The notes below the pieces were generated by a model that worked only from the letters and a program-made list of their open reading frames with translations, was not told where the DNA came from and ran no database searches. Made by a program: the position numbers and the translations under genes. From assembly GCA_003455715.1 (NCBI GenBank), contig DMQJ01000037.1, positions 1 to 5,252 of the forward strand: a stretch of DNA of 5,252 bases. The letters are read 5' to 3'. Below are positions 1 to 5,252 of this stretch, piece after piece (positions within the stretch are counted from its first letter, which is position 1; the number at the start of each line of letters is the position of its first letter). This stretch comes from Acidimicrobiaceae bacterium. Its GTDB lineage: Bacteria > Actinomycetota > Acidimicrobiia > Acidimicrobiales > Ilumatobacteraceae.

Positions 1-23
1 GGGCATGGTGGGGGGCATGGTGG
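1..23. repeat. 12-base tandem repeat at window edge
   Basis: GGGCATGGTGG occurs at 1-11 and again at 13-23, a period of 12 bases. Read on the minus strand, each copy contains an ATG (19-17 and 7-5), and the two are in the same frame, 4 codons apart. The first lies 5 bases after the FAH-family stop codon. This could be the start of a further minus-strand gene in the same operon, running off the window, but only a few codons are visible and no clear ribosome binding site is present. Confidence 0.5.
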
Positions 24-24
24 C

Positions 25-936
25 TCAGTATCCGGGGGCGTTGGGGCGGATGCGCGGGATGGGGAGAGCTTCGCGCGGCGTGGCCTCGGGGCGGCGAGTA
101 CCTCGCGGCGGCCAGTCGCCACCCATCGCAGTGCTCAGCACCTCGTCGGTCTCGGTGGGCTGCGCACCAACCTCGTCGCTCACCGGCACCGGACCGTCGA
201 CGATGTGGTTGGTCAGCGCGCCCAGGCCCTCGACCTCCACCGTCACCACGTCGCCCGGGTACACGGTGCGGCTGATGGCCGGGGTGCCGCTGAGGATGAC
301 ATCGCCGGGCACGAGGGTGATGAGGCGGGCGATGTCGGCCACGAGGTAGTGCATGTCCCACGCCATCGTGTCGGTGTTGTCGTCCTGCTTCACCTCACCG
401 TTCACGATGGTGCGGATGCGCTTGTTGCGAAAGTCCCAATCGGTCACCAAGCCCGGCCCGAGAGGGCACAGCGTGTCGGCGCCCTTCACCCGCAGCATCG
501 AGCCGCTGTCGGTGTCGCGGAAGTCGTGCAGGCCGTAGTCGTTGGCCACCGTGTAGCCGGCGATGTAGTCGCCCGCTTCGGCATGGCTGATGTTGCGGCA
601 CGTGCGGCCGATGACGATGGCGATCTCGCCCTCATAGTTGAGCCACTTGCAGTTGCTCGGCCGCACAACGCCCGCCTTGTGCGCATTGAGCGCGCTGATG
701 GGCTTGTGGAAGTAGGTGGGTGCGGGCGGCAGCGTGACCCCGAACTCGCTCACCCGGCTGACGTAGTTGAGGTGAACGCAGATGATCTTCGTCGGCTCCA
801 CCGGAGGCAGGTGAACGGCATCATCGACACTGACGGTGCGCCCGTCGCGAGCCACAAGCGTGTCGACGCCGTCGATCTCCTCGCGGACCATCACGGTGGG
901 GTACCCGTCGAGCAGAATCCTTCTGATGTCGGCCAT
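25..936 (-). CDS. Fumarylacetoacetate hydrolase (FAH) family protein
   Basis: A 303-residue cytosolic protein of the FAH fold, a family of metal-dependent enzymes that hydrolyse, decarboxylate or isomerise 2-oxo or enol acids, often after aromatic ring cleavage. Visible family blocks: VHLNY at 54-58, YFHKP near 75-79, the acidic metal-site pair E102-G-E104 in NYEGEIA, D133 in ANDYGLHDFRD as the likely third metal ligand, the KGADTLCPLGPGLVT block from K151, and PGDVILSGTPA at 210-220. The core ends near TNHIVDGP (242-249). The remaining 54 or so residues form a Pro/Arg/Glu-rich tail that typical members lack. The start is the ATG at 936-934, supported by GAAGGG with a 6-base spacer. The gene is divergent from the ADC-like/P450 operon, which suggests a shared pathway. 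The 'VHLNY' style recalls HpaG/HpcE-like isomerase-decarboxylases (4-hydroxyphenylacetate pathway), but no companion genes of that pathway are here, so the substrate is unassigned. The family call is firm; the exact reaction is not. Confidence 0.93.
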   Translation of the reverse strand: MADIRRILLDGYPTVMVREEIDGVDTLVARDGRTVSVDDAVHLPPVEPTKIICVHLNYVSRVSEFGVTLPPAPTYFHKPISALNAHKAGVVRPSNCKWLNYEGEIAIVIGRTCRNISHAEAGDYIAGYTVANDYGLHDFRDTDSGSMLRVKGADTLCPLGPGLVTDWDFRNKRIRTIVNGEVKQDDNTDTMAWDMHYLVADIARLITLVPGDVILSGTPAISRTVYPGDVVTVEVEGLGALTNHIVDGPVPVSDEVGAQPTETDEVLSTAMGGDWPPRGTRRPEATPREALPIPRIRPNAPGY

Positions 937-938
937 GG

Positions 939-948
939 CCTTCCCTTC
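939..948 (-). promoter_or_regulatory. Ribosome binding site of the FAH-family gene
   Basis: On the minus strand the sequence GAAGGGAAGG lies just before the ATG at 936. Its GAAGGG part is spaced 6 bases from the start codon, which is near-optimal and fixes the start. The divergent gene at 1008 has no such site, so the two genes probably differ in how translation begins. Confidence 0.75.
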
Positions 949-953
949 GGTCG

Positions 954-965
954 GGCACGAGTGCC
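954..965. promoter_or_regulatory. Inverted repeat GGCAC-N2-GTGCC, candidate operator
   Basis: A perfect 5-base inverted repeat with a 2-base centre (GGCACGAGTGCC) lies in the 71-base divergent intergenic region. If a single unpaired G is allowed, the symmetry extends to GTCG...CGAC at 950-968. It falls between the candidate -10 element (992-999) and the FAH start. A repressor bound there would block the minus-strand transcript, or the repeat could act as a small hairpin in the 5' leader. There is one copy, and no regulator is linked to it in this window. Confidence 0.35.
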
Positions 966-991
966 GACGGTCACAAGTTGTTTGGGTCCGA

Positions 992-999
992 ACTATAGT
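992..999. promoter_or_regulatory. Symmetrical -10 element of a divergent promoter
   Basis: ACTATAGT is a perfect 8-base palindrome, so TATAGT (a match to TANNNT and close to TATAAT) can be read on both strands: 994-999 on plus and 997-992 on minus. On the plus strand it ends 8 bases before the ATG at 1008, the spacing expected when transcription starts at the A of the start codon and gives a leaderless mRNA. On the minus strand, transcription would begin near 985 and give a leader of about 50 bases carrying the FAH ribosome binding site. No convincing -35 hexamer is visible on either side. In actinobacteria this is common and not disqualifying. Confidence 0.55.
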
Positions 1000-1007
1000 G
1001 CCGAGCC

Positions 1008-1811
1008 ATGACGCACTTGAAGGGGTTCATGTTCCCCCGCACCGAGCACGGCCACTCGGGCATCCTCCCGCACATGCCGTGGCATTACAGCGGCGACCTG
1101 CTGACGGTGGAGTACCGCACCGACCCCGCCCGGGTGCGTGAGCTGCTGCCCGAGCCGCTCACCCTCGTGCCCGACGACATGGACCCTGGCGCAGTGGCGA
1201 TGATCTTCGCCGACTGGCAGAGCTGCGGCGACGACTTCAGCGAACTGATGGACCCTGTGCGCGCCCAGTACAAGGAGGCCTTCCTCGTCATCCGCTGCAT
1301 GTACAAGGGCACGGTCTACAGCCGCTGTGCCTACATCTGGGTCGACAAAGACTTCGCCCTCGTGCGTGGCCACTTCCAGGGCTACCCGAAGAAGCTCGGC
1401 AGCATCTGGCAGACCCGCCCGGTCACCGTCGGCAAGGCCGGCCCGCGCGTGGCACCGGGCGGCAAGTTCGCCGGCACCGTCGCCTACCACGACCGCCGCA
1501 TCGTCGACATGCGCGTCACCCTGCGCGAACCCAGCGACACCAACGGCTTCGTCAACGGCCACCCGATGATCCACTCGCGCTACATGCCACGAATCGAGGG
1601 CGACCGCGACAGCTACCACGAGTTGGTCACCATGAGCGGCCGCGATGTGGAGCTCGGGCAGGCGTGGCGTGGCGACGGTGAGATCGAACTGATGCCCAGC
1701 CCGGTGGAGGAGATCAACCGCCTCGAAGTGCGCGAGGTGATCGGCGGCTACTTCCGCTCCGTCGGCACCACGTTCGCCGGTGGCACCACACTCGAAACCA
1801 TGGAGGGATGA
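1008..1811 (+). CDS. Acetoacetate decarboxylase (ADC) family protein
   Basis: A 267-residue cytosolic protein, close to the usual length for the ADC superfamily (about 245-280). Classical ADC removes CO2 from acetoacetate through a Schiff base on the first Lys of a Lys-Lys pair. Here GYPKKLG (125-131) supplies K128 as the likely Schiff-base residue and K129 as its pKa-lowering partner. YKE with E90 matches the active-site Glu76 region, and YRTDP...LLPEPL (36-51) matches the N-terminal block. By hand alignment to the remembered Clostridium enzyme, the Arg29 position is Gly29 and the Glu61 position looks like Met65, so a non-acetoacetate substrate or another reaction of the superfamily is plausible. 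The start at 1008 has no ribosome binding site but sits 8 bases after a TATAGT, pointing to a leaderless message. An alternative ATG at 1029 follows AAGGGG by only 3 bases, which is too close. It is the first gene of an operon with the P450 and the C26 hydrolase. Confidence 0.9.
   Translation: MTHLKGFMFPRTEHGHSGILPHMPWHYSGDLLTVEYRTDPARVRELLPEPLTLVPDDMDPGAVAMIFADWQSCGDDFSELMDPVRAQYKEAFLVIRCMYKGTVYSRCAYIWVDKDFALVRGHFQGYPKKLGSIWQTRPVTVGKAGPRVAPGGKFAGTVAYHDRRIVDMRVTLREPSDTNGFVNGHPMIHSRYMPRIEGDRDSYHELVTMSGRDVELGQAWRGDGEIELMPSPVEEINRLEVREVIGGYFRSVGTTFAGGTTLETMEG
1802..1807 (+). promoter_or_regulatory. Ribosome binding site deciding the P450 start
   Basis: GGAGGG lies inside the last codons of the ADC-like gene. 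The ATG at 1808 touches it directly and so cannot be used efficiently, whereas the ATG at 1814 is 6 bases away. The P450 start is therefore placed at 1814, two residues shorter than the longest reading frame. Confidence 0.75.
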
Positions 1812-1813
1812 TC

Positions 1814-3103
1814 ATGAGCGCCGGACCCGACCTCGACATGGATCTCGGCCCCGACGACCTCGACATCGTCGACCCCGACAGTTACCTCAACGGCTTCCCG
1901 CACGCCACCTTCAAGCGCCTGCGCGACGAAGACCCCATCAGCTGGTGGGAGGAACACGACGGCGGCAAGGGCTTCTGGGCGGTCACCCGCTACGACGATC
2001 TGCTCTACGTGAGCCAGCACGTCGAGCTGTTCTCCAGCGCGCAGGGCGTCACCCTCGAGGAGATCGAAGGCGAAGACTTCCACCTGCGCCGCAACATGCT
2101 GGAGTACGACCCGCCCGAGCACACCCGCTATCGCCGCCTGGTGAGCAAGCCGTTCAGCCGCCGTGAGGTGTATGGCTACGAAGACGGCATCCGCGACCTT
2201 GCCCGCAGCGTGGTGCTGGAGGCCCGCGAACTCGGCGACCGCTTCGACTACGTCGACCGGGTGGCCAAGCAGCTGCCGATGCGCATGCTCGGCCGCATGC
2301 TGGGTGTGCCCGACAGCGACGGCGACTGGCTGGTGAAGCAGGGCGATGCGCTGCTCGGCAACCTCGACCCGGAGATGACCGAGTGGGCGGTGGGCTACAC
2401 CGACACGGACCAGTTCAAGCACATCCCGTTCCGTTCGCCCGCGGCCCTCGAGCTGTACGAGTACGCCGAAGCCCAGGCCGAGCAACGTCGCGCCTGCCCG
2501 GCGCACGACCTCATCTCCGCGCTGCTCGCCCCCACCATCGACGGCGAGTGCCTCACCGACCTGCAGTTCAAGAACCTGTTCGTGCTCATGATCTCCGCCG
2601 GCAACGACACCAGCCGCTACACGATGGCGGCCGGGTTGAAGGCGCTCGCTGAACGGCCCGAGCAGTTCCGCCGTCTGCGCCAGGCGTGCATCGACCGCGA
2701 CGACCAGTTCGTCGAGCGCGCGGTGGAGGAAGTGCTGCGCTGGGGCACGGTCACCATGCACTTCCGCCGCACCGCCACCCAAGATGTCGAGCTCGGCGGC
2801 AAGCTCATCAAGGAAGGCGACAAGGTGCTCACCTGGTTCACCTCCGCCGACTACGACGAGCGCCACTTCACCGACCCGTTCAACTTCGACATCGAACGCT
2901 GGCCCAACGACCACGTGGCCTTCAACCTGCGCAGCCCGCACCTGTGCCTCGGCGCCCAGTTGGCGCGCATGGAGATCAAGCTGCTGTTCCAAGAGCTGCT
3001 GCCGCGCCTGAAGAGTGTGGAGCTCGACGGCCCCATCGAGCGCCTGCGCAGCAACTTCATCTGCGGCATGAAGCGGCTGCCCATCAAGGTCGAGTGGGCG
3101 TGA
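1814..3103 (+). CDS. Cytochrome P450 with atypical heme loop
   Basis: A 429-residue soluble bacterial P450 with no membrane anchor. It would insert one oxygen atom from O2 into a substrate, using electrons from a separate ferredoxin and reductase, neither of which is encoded here. Landmarks: C-helix DPPEHTR at 99-105, oxygen-activating I-helix AGNDT at 262-266, K-helix E306-x-x-R309, the HFRRTA segment near 316-321, and the heme loop at 370-380 with Cys378 as iron ligand and His376 two residues before it. The K-helix to heme region, and the seven residues between Phe370 and Cys378, resemble the CYP124/125/142 group that oxidises sterol or branched lipid side chains; this similarity is from memory. 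The loop reads FNLRSPHLCLG where those enzymes have a glycine-rich FGGxGxHxCxG, so every glycine before the Pro-His is replaced while the reading frame is intact. The start at 1814 is chosen because GGAGGG is correctly spaced from it. The gene is 2 bases from the ADC-like gene and overlaps the next gene by 4. The P450 call is secure; the substrate is unknown. Confidence 0.95.
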   Translation: MSAGPDLDMDLGPDDLDIVDPDSYLNGFPHATFKRLRDEDPISWWEEHDGGKGFWAVTRYDDLLYVSQHVELFSSAQGVTLEEIEGEDFHLRRNMLEYDPPEHTRYRRLVSKPFSRREVYGYEDGIRDLARSVVLEARELGDRFDYVDRVAKQLPMRMLGRMLGVPDSDGDWLVKQGDALLGNLDPEMTEWAVGYTDTDQFKHIPFRSPAALELYEYAEAQAEQRRACPAHDLISALLAPTIDGECLTDLQFKNLFVLMISAGNDTSRYTMAAGLKALAERPEQFRRLRQACIDRDDQFVERAVEEVLRWGTVTMHFRRTATQDVELGGKLIKEGDKVLTWFTSADYDERHFTDPFNFDIERWPNDHVAFNLRSPHLCLGAQLARMEIKLLFQELLPRLKSVELDGPIERLRSNFICGMKRLPIKVEWA

Positions 3104-3822
3104 GGGCGCCGCTCATCGGGCTGTCGGGCCGGCGCCGTCGGGCGCGCGACCTGCCCGGCATGGACCTGCCCTCGCTGGAAGGCGAAGAGGTCGACGTGCA
3201 CCTCAGCGAGTACCCGAAGGCCGTCACCAAAGCGGGCGGGTTGCCGGTGCAGTTGAGCCACGACAGCGACCCGGTGGCACTCGTCGCTCGGCTCGACGGA
3301 CTGGTGATGACCGGCGGCTCCGACCCCGACCCCGAGCTCTATGGCGAAGACCCGCATCCGCTGCTCGGTGCGGTCGAGCGCGGCCGCGACGACTGGGAGC
3401 TGTCGCTGATTCGTGCCGCGCTCGATGCCCGCATCCCCATGCTGTGTGTGTGCCGAGGTGCGCAACTGCTCAACGTCGCCCTCGGCGGCACCCTCATCCA
3501 ACACCTCGATGAAGCCGACACGCACGCCCTGTGGGACACACCTCGCATCGAGCGCTGCCACACCGTGCGCGTGGCCCCCGGCTCACGTGCAGCCGAGTTG
3601 TACGGCCCGGAGATCGCCACCAACAGCTTGCACCACCAGGCCGTCGGCCGCCCCGGTGCTGGCGTAGTGGTGACGGGTACCGCCGAAGACGGTGTGGTGG
3701 AGGCCTTCGAGTTGGAGGACCGGCCCGAGGTGTTCGCGGTGCAGTGGCACCCGGAAATGCTCAGCGACCAGGTCGACCCAGCGTTCCTGTGGCTCGTGCG
3801 CGAGGCGGCCGCCCGGTCGTAG
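3100..3822 (+). CDS. Gamma-glutamyl hydrolase, class I amidotransferase (PuuD-like, C26)
   Basis: A 240-residue cytosolic glutamine-amidotransferase-fold hydrolase of the peptidase C26 / gamma-glutamyl-GABA hydrolase family, which releases glutamate from gamma-glutamylated amines. Signature blocks in order: LIGLSG at 5-10; DGLVMTGGSDPDPELYGE at 66-83, a family hallmark; DDWEL at 97-101; CRGAQLLNVALGGTL at 118-132 with Cys118 as nucleophile; TNSLHHQA at 174-181; and FAVQWHPE at 212-219 giving His217 and Glu219 of the Cys-His-Glu triad. The start is a GTG at 3100-3102 overlapping the P450 stop codon (GTGA), which implies translational coupling; the reading frame stays open well upstream inside the P450 gene, but family alignment begins at this GTG. 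In known pathways (putrescine, aniline, isopropylamine) such enzymes pair with a glutamine-synthetase-like gamma-glutamyl ligase. None is present in this window, so its partner, if any, lies elsewhere. The family is confident; the physiological substrate is open. Confidence 0.93.
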   Translation: MRAPLIGLSGRRRRARDLPGMDLPSLEGEEVDVHLSEYPKAVTKAGGLPVQLSHDSDPVALVARLDGLVMTGGSDPDPELYGEDPHPLLGAVERGRDDWELSLIRAALDARIPMLCVCRGAQLLNVALGGTLIQHLDEADTHALWDTPRIERCHTVRVAPGSRAAELYGPEIATNSLHHQAVGRPGAGVVVTGTAEDGVVEAFELEDRPEVFAVQWHPEMLSDQVDPAFLWLVREAAARS

Positions 3823-3836
3823 GCGGCCCGCGGGCG

Positions 3837-4367
3837 CTACAGGTCGATCGCGTCGACGGTGCGCAGGATGGCCCGCAAGCTGCGTGCCAGGTCGTCCTGC
3901 TCGTCGTCGGTGAGCGCCTGGGTGACCATCTTCTCGTGACGGTTGAAGCTGGGCATCACCTGGTCGACCACCTTGCGGCCCTTGGCCGTCGCCGACACCA
4001 TCACCTTGCGCTTGTCGTCGCTGTCGCCGCGGCGTCGCAGCAGACCGCGGCTCTCGAGCGTCTTCATCACACCCGTCAGCGTGGCCGCGGTGACGCCTGC
4101 TTCGGCGGCCAACGAGCGGGCGTCCATCTCTCCCCACACGCGCAGCACGAACAGTGAGGTGAACGCACTCCACGACAGCTCGTGTTCGGCGAGCACGCCG
4201 TTCTCCATGTGATTGCGCACGGCGGTCGCGGCACGGAAGATGTTGCTCACGGCGGTGAGGGCGCGCAGGTCGAGGTCGAGGCCGTCGAACGCGGCACGCA
4301 CTTCGCGCTCGGCGCGCACCAGGTCGCGGTCGTCGTCGCTGGCGAACAGACGGGGCACCGAACTCAC
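3837..4367 (-). CDS. MarR-family transcriptional regulator
   Basis: A 176-residue dimeric winged-helix DNA-binding protein, somewhat longer than the common 140-150 because of an acidic, Arg-rich N-terminal segment of about 35 residues. The core contains a helical stretch at 36-80, a helix-turn-helix with ARSLAAEAG at 83-91 and recognition helix TAATLTGVMKTLESRGLL at 93-110, and a basic wing at 111-125 (RRRGDSDDKRKVMVS) with the D-x-R-type residues typical of MarR wings. The C-terminal helices at 130-175 would form the dimer interface. The start used is a GTG at 4367 that overlaps the plsC stop (GTGA). A second in-frame GTG at 4358 has AAGGGG 8 bases upstream and may be the real start, which would shorten the protein by 3 residues. 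It is convergent with the hydrolase gene, only 14 bases away, and coupled to plsC. Family members commonly repress their own operon and respond to small phenolic or lipid ligands; the ligand and targets here are not evident. Confidence 0.92.
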   Translation of the reverse strand: MSSVPRLFASDDDRDLVRAEREVRAAFDGLDLDLRALTAVSNIFRAATAVRNHMENGVLAEHELSWSAFTSLFVLRVWGEMDARSLAAEAGVTAATLTGVMKTLESRGLLRRRGDSDDKRKVMVSATAKGRKVVDQVMPSFNRHEKMVTQALTDDEQDDLARSLRAILRTVDAIDL

Positions 4368-5164
4368 CCCTTCCCGTCGGCCTTCATTGCCTCGGCCTTC
4401 ATCTCGGTGATGGTGTCGGCGATGAGGGCGCGGGTGCGGTCGCGCAGCGCGGGAACGTCGGCGAGCGTGAGGCCGGTGGTGGGAATGGGGTCGAGCACGC
4501 GCACCTCGGCGCGGGTGACGTTCATCCGCCAGTCGCCCTTGTTGAGCGCTTCACGGGTGCCGACGATGGCGAGCGGCAGGATGGGTGCGCCGTTCTCGAC
4601 GGCCAGACGGAAGGCCCCGTCCTTGAACTCGCGCATCGTTCCATCGGTGCTGCGCGTGCCCTCGGGGAACACCATCACGCTCACCCGCTTCGAGAGGCGA
4701 TCGTTCATCCCCTTCATGGCCGACACGATGCTCTTCTTGTCGCCGCGCACCAGCTTGATGTCGCCCGCCATGAGCATCAGCCAGCCCACCAACGGATACT
4801 TGAAGAAGTCTTCCTTCGACAGCCACTTCATCTCCCACGGAAGATGCGAGAGCAGCAGCATGTCGACGAAGCTCTCGTGGTTGGCCACCACTACGTATGG
4901 CCGCCGCGGGTCGTCGATCTTCACGCCGCTGGTGCGGAACGTCCACAGCGGGTTGAGCACCTGGTGCACCACGCAGAGCTTGCGGAACAGCCAACCCGGC
5001 CAGTAGCGGCCCTTGTCGAACGGGAGGGTGACCATGAACACGACGAACACCAACGGCACCCAGATGATGACGACAATGCCGAGCACCAGCCACGCCCACG
5101 CCGAAAGAATGGTGCGGGCAATCGCGTTGCCGAAGAGACGCTGACGGAGGGTCGACACTCGCAT
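4364..5164 (-). CDS. plsC: 1-acyl-sn-glycerol-3-phosphate acyltransferase
   Basis: A 266-residue membrane-associated acyltransferase of the PlsC/LPLAT family, which transfers an acyl chain to lysophosphatidic acid to make phosphatidic acid in phospholipid synthesis. A hydrophobic segment at about 19-47 (AWLVLGIVVIIWVPLVFVV) would anchor it in the membrane. The catalytic block NHESFVD at 95-101 gives His96 and Asp101. Block III FPEGTRS at 166-172 provides the phosphate-binding Glu168 and Arg171, and APILPLAIVG at 193-202 matches block IV. The length fits the family. The start is the ATG at 5164; GGGG a few bases upstream is only a weak ribosome binding site. The C-terminal tail is short and Lys/Ala-rich. 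The stop overlaps the start of the MarR gene by 4 bases, so the two are probably one transcript. Actinobacteria often carry several PlsC paralogs, so this copy may act on a special acyl acceptor and need not be the housekeeping enzyme. Confidence 0.93.
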   Translation of the reverse strand: MRVSTLRQRLFGNAIARTILSAWAWLVLGIVVIIWVPLVFVVFMVTLPFDKGRYWPGWLFRKLCVVHQVLNPLWTFRTSGVKIDDPRRPYVVVANHESFVDMLLLSHLPWEMKWLSKEDFFKYPLVGWLMLMAGDIKLVRGDKKSIVSAMKGMNDRLSKRVSVMVFPEGTRSTDGTMREFKDGAFRLAVENGAPILPLAIVGTREALNKGDWRMNVTRAEVRVLDPIPTTGLTLADVPALRDRTRALIADTITEMKAEAMKADGKG

Positions 5165-5252
5165 TGCCCCATCGTGCCACGCCAGCGAGCCAAGGTTCTT
5201 CGCAACTAGGACGAACTGAACGTACCTGAATGGCGGCCAGTGATCGCGCTCG
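5165..5252 (-). promoter_or_regulatory. Upstream region of plsC-marR, promoter not resolved
   Basis: These 88 bases precede plsC. The only TANNNT-type match I would consider is TACGTT read on the minus strand at 5224-5219, which would give a leader of about 45 bases; it has no recognisable -35 partner. Overlapping it, CTGAA occurs at 5216-5220 and 5226-5230, exactly one helical turn apart, as might suit a regulator bound to one DNA face. All of this is weak. A plus-strand ATG at 5230 leads into 7 open codons before the window ends and could be a divergent gene, but has no ribosome binding site. Confidence 0.25.

Noticed and set aside
205..1011. A 268-codon plus-strand open frame antisense to the FAH-family gene
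   Set aside because: It is a shadow of a well-supported gene, rich in His, Val, Ala, Asp and Arg with no family motif, and it runs through the divergent promoter region.
993..1619. A 208-codon minus-strand open frame opposite the ADC-like gene
   Set aside because: It is a GC-driven shadow; the plus strand carries the PKK motif and a promoter-consistent start.
1748..2992. A 414-codon open frame on the minus strand, antisense to the P450 gene
   Set aside because: The P450 on the plus strand has full family motifs. The antisense frame is the usual open shadow in GC-rich DNA, has a composition dominated by Val, Ala, His, Glu and Leu, and shows no recognisable motif.
2686..3099. N-terminal extension of the hydrolase frame into the P450 gene
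   Set aside because: The extra 138 residues are an Arg/Pro/His-rich out-of-frame reading of the P450, whereas family similarity begins right after the GTG at 3100.
3823..3836. GC-rich palindrome (GCCCGCGGGC at 3826-3835) between the convergent genes as a terminator
   Set aside because: It has no loop and no T-tract on either strand, so it does not make an intrinsic terminator. Its symmetry is easily produced by chance at this base composition.
4182..5006. A 274-codon plus-strand open frame opposite plsC and the start of the MarR gene
   Set aside because: It crosses two real genes on the opposite strand and is Ser/Arg/Thr-rich without domain features, so it is best explained as a compositional artefact.
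5230..5252. Start of a plus-strand gene at the right edge
   Set aside because: Only 7 codons are visible, with no ribosome binding site and no leaderless-type -10 element just upstream, so it cannot be supported.

Overview
The window is high-GC DNA packed with short-spaced or overlapping genes. Three things suggest an actinobacterium: heavy G/C use at third codon positions, a likely leaderless gene start directly behind a TANNNT -10 element, and a P450 resembling the CYP124/125/142 group. An acidimicrobial (Ilumatobacter-like) source is my best guess. That is inference from composition and protein style; there is no rRNA or marker gene here to settle it. I see no mobile element, CRISPR array, tRNA or rRNA, and no gene-free stretch longer than about 90 bases.

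Left part (1-3822): a minus-strand fumarylacetoacetate hydrolase (FAH) family gene is divergent, across 71 bases, from a tight plus-strand operon of three genes. These encode an acetoacetate-decarboxylase-like protein, a cytochrome P450, and a class I glutamine amidotransferase-type gamma-glutamyl hydrolase of the PuuD / peptidase C26 family. The three genes are separated by 2 bases or overlap by 4, so they are almost certainly co-transcribed. The divergent gap holds a palindromic ACTATAGT that reads as a TATAGT -10 element on both strands, so one site may fire both transcripts. Together the four products look like a small catabolic or modification module: oxygenation (P450), decarboxylation or C-C chemistry (ADC-like and FAH) and removal of a gamma-glutamyl group (C26 hydrolase). 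The substrate cannot be read from the sequence.

Right part (3837-5164): two minus-strand genes converge on the operon. plsC (1-acyl-glycerol-3-phosphate acyltransferase) comes first, and its stop codon overlaps the start of a MarR-family regulator by 4 bases. The 88 bases upstream of plsC to the window edge hold only weak candidate control sequences.

The most notable details are: a P450 heme loop that keeps the Cys ligand and the PHxCxG end but has lost all its glycines on the Phe side; an ADC-like protein that keeps the Lys-Lys pair but appears to lack two other active-site residues of the classical enzyme; the symmetrical divergent promoter; and a roughly 50-residue C-terminal tail on the FAH protein.
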